NCBI RefSeq assembly: GCF_042661025.1
Contig: NZ_JBHSWH010000001.1
Location: 2,170,001 to 2,234,000 of the forward strand
Reading direction: 5' to 3'
DNA: 64,000 nt
From: Flexivirga alba
GTDB lineage: Bacteria > Actinomycetota > Actinomycetes > Actinomycetales > Dermatophilaceae
Part shown: positions 61,112 through 64,000 of the stretch, in pieces
How positions within the stretch are numbered: position 1 is the first letter of the stretch
How the letters are laid out: each line of letters opens with the position of its first letter
Notes under the pieces: generated by a model
Told to the model about the DNA's origin: nothing
Databases searched by the model: none
What the model saw: the letters and a program-made list of their open reading frames with translations, nothing else
Position numbers and translations under genes: made by a program

Positions 61112-63078
61112 GACGACGTCACCTCGTAGGCGACCGACACCTGATGCCGGGTCGAGTACGCCAGCGCGCCCGCGGTCAGCGGCACGTCCCGGCACGGCGG
61201 GGCATCGACGCCGTCCACGGTGATCGTCAGCTGCTCCACGGCCGAGACGCCGGCCACCGACAACACCCGGTGGAACACCCGGGAGAACGCGATCGTGCCG
61301 CCGAACGGCCAGCCGGTGCCGGCCTCGCCACCGGTCTGCGGGTCGAAGTAGGTCAGCAGGCCGGCGTCGACGTCGCGCTGCACCTGCGCCAGGTCCGCGG
61401 TGTCGTCGGCGACGACCGACACGGTGATGCTCACCTGCTGATAGGTCGGGGGTGCGACATACACCTCCGCGGTCAGCAGCCGGCGCTCGTTGAGGAAGGC
61501 GCACACGGTCCGCAGGGTCGCCTGGCCGGGCACCGGCTTGCGGCTGTCCGAGCGCGGGACCACGACGACGGTCACCACGCCGGGGATCTGCGCGCCCGGG
61601 AAGTCGGGGTGGGTGAGCGGCATCGCCTTGGCCCGCGCGATGTCGGCCGCCTCGGTCGCGAACAGTTCGAAGTCGTCGGTCGTCACCGCGCGGCACCGCG
61701 ACCGGATCGAAGCGGGCGCGCGTTGCTTGGCCGAGTCCAGCGTCTCCTCGTCCTGGCCGCCGTAGCTGGGCTGGACGTTGAGCACCCGTGCGTCGTCGAT
61801 GCCCGGCACCGCACTGCGCAGTGCGTGCAGCGCGCCGGCCGGTACGTTGCCCGACGTGCCGCCGCCATACCGGTAGTGCGTGGCCACGACGTTGGCGCTC
61901 GGGTTGCTCGCGTTGGCCACCGGGATCGCGCCGTGTATGCCGTCACCGAAGCGCACCTCACCGGTGGTGCGGTTCAGGACGTAGTGCAGGCTGTCCGGCC
62001 CGGAGGAGTAGAAGTCGTCCACCTCGGTCCACCCCTGCTCGCCTTCGCCTTGGTCGACGGTGAGCGTCAGGCTGCCGGCCAGCACCGGGGTCTGCGTCAG
62101 GGTGAAGGCCTGGTCGCGCCGGCCGGTGCTGCCGCCGAGGACCTCGGCATACACCGTCTCCATCTGGGTGAGCGTCATCGTGTTGGGCCGGATCGCCAGC
62201 AGCGCCGGCGGCTGCTGGTAGGCGCTGGTGTCGACCAGCGCTCGCAGCCAGTAGAACGACCCGGGCACCGGGGCGATCGATGTCGCCACCAGCGCGTTGT
62301 CCGGTGTCTTGACGATGATCTCCCCGCTGCGGGTGAACGCGAGCGTGTCGTCCTTCAGCAGGGTGGCCGGCGACCAGTCGTAGCCGTCCCAGTACTGCCA
62401 GCGCACGGTGGCCGGCGCGAACGTGGCGGTCGGAGCCAGCCCGCAACTGACCGGTGAGCCGCTCGCGGACGCGGCGGCCGTCCAGGCGTAGAAGGTGATT
62501 TCCGTCCCGGGGAAGGGGTCGGTGGCGTCGAAGCCGATCAGCAGCGCCGCGCCCGTCGTGGCCGTCGGACCGAACGGCCGGTAGGGGAGGGCTGCCGCGT
62601 CGGCGGCGGTGACGTCGGCGTAGGAGTGCCCGTCATACGCCAGCACCGCCCGGGGCGCCGCCTTCAGGCACACCAGCGCGTGGTCGGCCTCGAACACCAG
62701 CGGCGGTCCGCCGCTGGCGGCCTCCGCGATCACCTGGGTGCCCTGCGGGACCGTGGCCAGGGTGCCGGCGGACGCGAGCAGCGGGAAGGTGATCTGCACC
62801 TGGGCAGGCTCGGCGGGCCGCAGTTCGACGCCGAGCAGTTGCAGGAACTTCAGGTAGAGCAGGTCGGGGACCTGGTTCATCCGGTAGGCGAGCATCTCGC
62901 CGAGCCAGGCGAACACCTGCAGCATCGTGATGCCCGGATCGCTGTCGTTGTAGTCGGTCCACACCGGCTTCCACTCGGGGGTGTAGCGGCCGATCCGGGA
63001 GGTCATCTCGGCGATGATCGAGTCGTAGGTGTGGTCGTCCAGCACGGGAATGTCGTCGTCCAGCGGCACGGTCGTCAC
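61108..63078 (-). CDS. Putative baseplate assembly protein (gpJ/Afp11-like)
   Basis: A 656-residue baseplate wedge protein. It begins VPLDDDIPVLDDHTYDSI and has YNDSDPGITMLQVFAWLGEM, the signature of the putative-baseplate-assembly family, then RMNQVPDLLYLKFLQLLGV. The C-terminal half contains TTDDFELFATEAADIARAKA and VVPRSDSRKPVPG, as in gpJ-like wedge proteins. GTG 63078 overlaps the gp25 stop (GTGA). With gp25 and the gpI-like protein it forms the minimal contractile baseplate wedge. Confidence 0.88.
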   Translation of the reverse strand: MTTVPLDDDIPVLDDHTYDSIIAEMTSRIGRYTPEWKPVWTDYNDSDPGITMLQVFAWLGEMLAYRMNQVPDLLYLKFLQLLGVELRPAEPAQVQITFPLLASAGTLATVPQGTQVIAEAASGGPPLVFEADHALVCLKAAPRAVLAYDGHSYADVTAADAAALPYRPFGPTATTGAALLIGFDATDPFPGTEITFYAWTAAASASGSPVSCGLAPTATFAPATVRWQYWDGYDWSPATLLKDDTLAFTRSGEIIVKTPDNALVATSIAPVPGSFYWLRALVDTSAYQQPPALLAIRPNTMTLTQMETVYAEVLGGSTGRRDQAFTLTQTPVLAGSLTLTVDQGEGEQGWTEVDDFYSSGPDSLHYVLNRTTGEVRFGDGIHGAIPVANASNPSANVVATHYRYGGGTSGNVPAGALHALRSAVPGIDDARVLNVQPSYGGQDEETLDSAKQRAPASIRSRCRAVTTDDFELFATEAADIARAKAMPLTHPDFPGAQIPGVVTVVVVPRSDSRKPVPGQATLRTVCAFLNERRLLTAEVYVAPPTYQQVSITVSVVADDTADLAQVQRDVDAGLLTYFDPQTGGEAGTGWPFGGTIAFSRVFHRVLSVAGVSAVEQLTITVDGVDAPPCRDVPLTAGALAYSTRHQVSVAYEVTSS

Positions 63079-63482
63079 ATCCCCTCGGTGATGAAGAAGG
63101 GATAGACCAGGTTGGCCCGTGCGTTGTTGGACCGGATGCGGTAGTCGACGCGGATCAGCAGCACGTTCGGCTCGCCCGGTGCGGGGGCGGCGTCAACGGT
63201 GAGCACGTCGATCCGCGGCTCGTAGGTCGACAGCGCATCGCGCACGGAGGAGACCACCTGGGCCACCGTGCCCGCGTCGCCGGGTGCGAACACCAGGTCG
63301 TGTATGCCGCAGCCGAAGTTCGGCAGCATCGGTCGTTCGCCCTTGGCGGTGCTGAGGATGAGGTAGAGCGACTCCTCGATCTTCTGCTCCAGGGCGGAGG
63401 TGGCGATGGCGCCGGCGGGGGACACCTGGAGCGGGAACCGCCAGCCGATGCCGAGGAAGCCCCGGCCGCCCACCGCCGTCAT
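63075..63482 (-). CDS. gp25/GPW-family baseplate wedge protein
   Basis: A 135-residue member of the gp25-like lysozyme/GPW family, a universal sheath-initiating wedge component of contractile tails. It has GIGWRFPLQVSPAGAIATSA, EESLYLILSTAKGERPMLPNFGCGIHDLVF (the EPR-core-like block) and ALSTYEPRIDV. ATG 63482 has GAGGGGG upstream. It is followed without a gap by the baseplate J gene. Confidence 0.92.
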   Translation of the reverse strand: MTAVGGRGFLGIGWRFPLQVSPAGAIATSALEQKIEESLYLILSTAKGERPMLPNFGCGIHDLVFAPGDAGTVAQVVSSVRDALSTYEPRIDVLTVDAAPAPGEPNVLLIRVDYRIRSNNARANLVYPFFITEGM

Positions 63483-63546
63483 CGCGACCCCCTCGTCCCT
63501 CGGGGCTCGTCAGTCCCCGATGTTCTTGATCGCCCGCTTCGCTCGC

Positions 63547-64000
63547 TCATGACAGCACCCGCTTCGGACCGCCGCCGGCCGGCCGGTAGGTGACGCGCTC
63601 CGCCTCCAGGTCGCCGGCGATCAGCACCCCGCGCCCGGGAGCTGGGTGCACCTCGACGCCCCCGTCGGCGCGCAGCAGCACGCTTGCACCGGCCGCGTTG
63701 CGGATCGTCACGGCGGCCCCGGGGGAGTCGCGGTCGATGACCAGGCCACCGATCTCCTGCAGTGCGGTGTTCTTCAGCAACACTCTGATTTGCGTTGCGT
63801 CCGTGGGGGATTCGTCAGGGCCGGCACCGACCACGATGAGGTTCTTGTCCGCGGCTCCGACCAGGGTGAACGGCGTGCTGGACGGCCCCGCGACAGGGCT
63901 GCCGCCGGTCGCGGTGAACGCGCCGCGGACGGTGTACTGCGGGTAGCCACCGGCCGCCTTCGCGAACGCCGGTGCACCGGCCGAATCCGTGGCGCCGCCG
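63547..64000 (-). CDS. C-terminal part of a baseplate spike-like protein (5' end outside the window)
   Basis: A frame open from the right edge to the stop at 63547 gives the last 150 residues of a larger protein. It is beta-rich, with short repeats (GGLVIDRDSPGAAVTIRNAA, ADGGVEVHPAPGRGVLIAG) like the needle or OB-helix part of gpV/VgrG-type spikes. The place directly before gp25 is the usual position of the spike gene in eCIS clusters. An internal GTG at 63834 would give only 95 residues, so I read it as 5'-partial. Confidence 0.65.
   Translation of the reverse strand, partial: GGATDSAGAPAFAKAAGGYPQYTVRGAFTATGGSPVAGPSSTPFTLVGAADKNLIVVGAGPDESPTDATQIRVLLKNTALQEIGGLVIDRDSPGAAVTIRNAAGASVLLRADGGVEVHPAPGRGVLIAGDLEAERVTYRPAGGGPKRVLS

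Noticed and set aside
46110..64000. Prophage or type VI secretion system
   Set aside because: No integrase, terminase, portal, capsid, TssB/C/J/L/M or ClpV-like gene is seen. The late AAA ATPase with gp25, J and gpI fits eCIS better, although genes beyond the edge are not visible.

Overview
The window is high-GC DNA (about two thirds G+C by eye) from an actinobacterium. The signs are a single-chain multifunctional 2-oxoglutarate decarboxylase/dehydrogenase (Kgd type), a 58-residue MYFTDRG-type small protein, frequent GTG/TTG starts and pervasive ATGA/GTGA gene overlaps. I would guess Micrococcales near Dermacoccaceae/Intrasporangiaceae, but that placement is inference. I saw no rRNA, tRNA, CRISPR array or insertion sequence.

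Region 1 (1-26.1 kb) is a surface-polysaccharide locus. It opens with rmlB-rmlD, an AcpS-like gene and four tandem low-molecular-weight tyrosine-phosphatase genes, the second of which lacks the P-loop arginine. A plus-strand operon follows (wbpA-wbpD-wbpE-wbpB, flippase, secreted protein, O-antigen-polymerase-like protein). A coupled minus-strand operon then carries WbuB-like glycosyltransferase, fnlB, GNAT, fnlC, hexapeptide acyltransferase and glycosyltransferase. Next come an aminotransferase and a PglC-like initiating sugar transferase (+), then fnlA, a PglF-like dehydratase and a Wzc-like tyrosine kinase (-). Together the genes predict a glycan containing diacetamido-glucuronic acid (or its manno epimer), N-acetyl-L-fucosamine and a bacillosamine-type first sugar, controlled by a kinase/phosphatase pair.

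Region 2 (26.3-34.0 kb) has a membrane-anchored secreted protein, an SGNH hydrolase, the small protein, a flavin amine oxidase and a Tat-exported polyamine-binding protein with its ABC transporter (potDABC). It reads as polyamine uptake and oxidation. Region 3 (34.0-46.1 kb) holds a repeat-rich gap with a VapC remnant, kgd, a DUF4097-PadR operon with a palindromic operator, two CNNM/CorC-type membrane proteins, a VOC protein, a sugar isomerase-like protein and a divergent flavoprotein/XRE-cupin pair.

Region 4 (46.1-64.0 kb, all minus strand, running off the right edge) is most of an extracellular contractile injection system (eCIS): spike fragment, gp25, baseplate J, a gpI-like protein fused to a propeller, three proteins sharing one N-terminal domain (one with a collagen-like tract), a tape-measure candidate, the AAA+ ATPase and a 1016-residue candidate cargo protein.

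Three signals cut across the window. (a) The word GTATGNCG/CGNCATAC occurs about 79 times by hand count, against roughly 7 expected, but is nearly absent from 5.1-26.8 kb. (b) At least nine, probably eleven, genes are broken by a single missing base, nearly always in a G or C run, kgd among them; this looks like a homopolymer artefact of the assembly. (c) A mosaic intergenic repeat family sits in most gene-free gaps.
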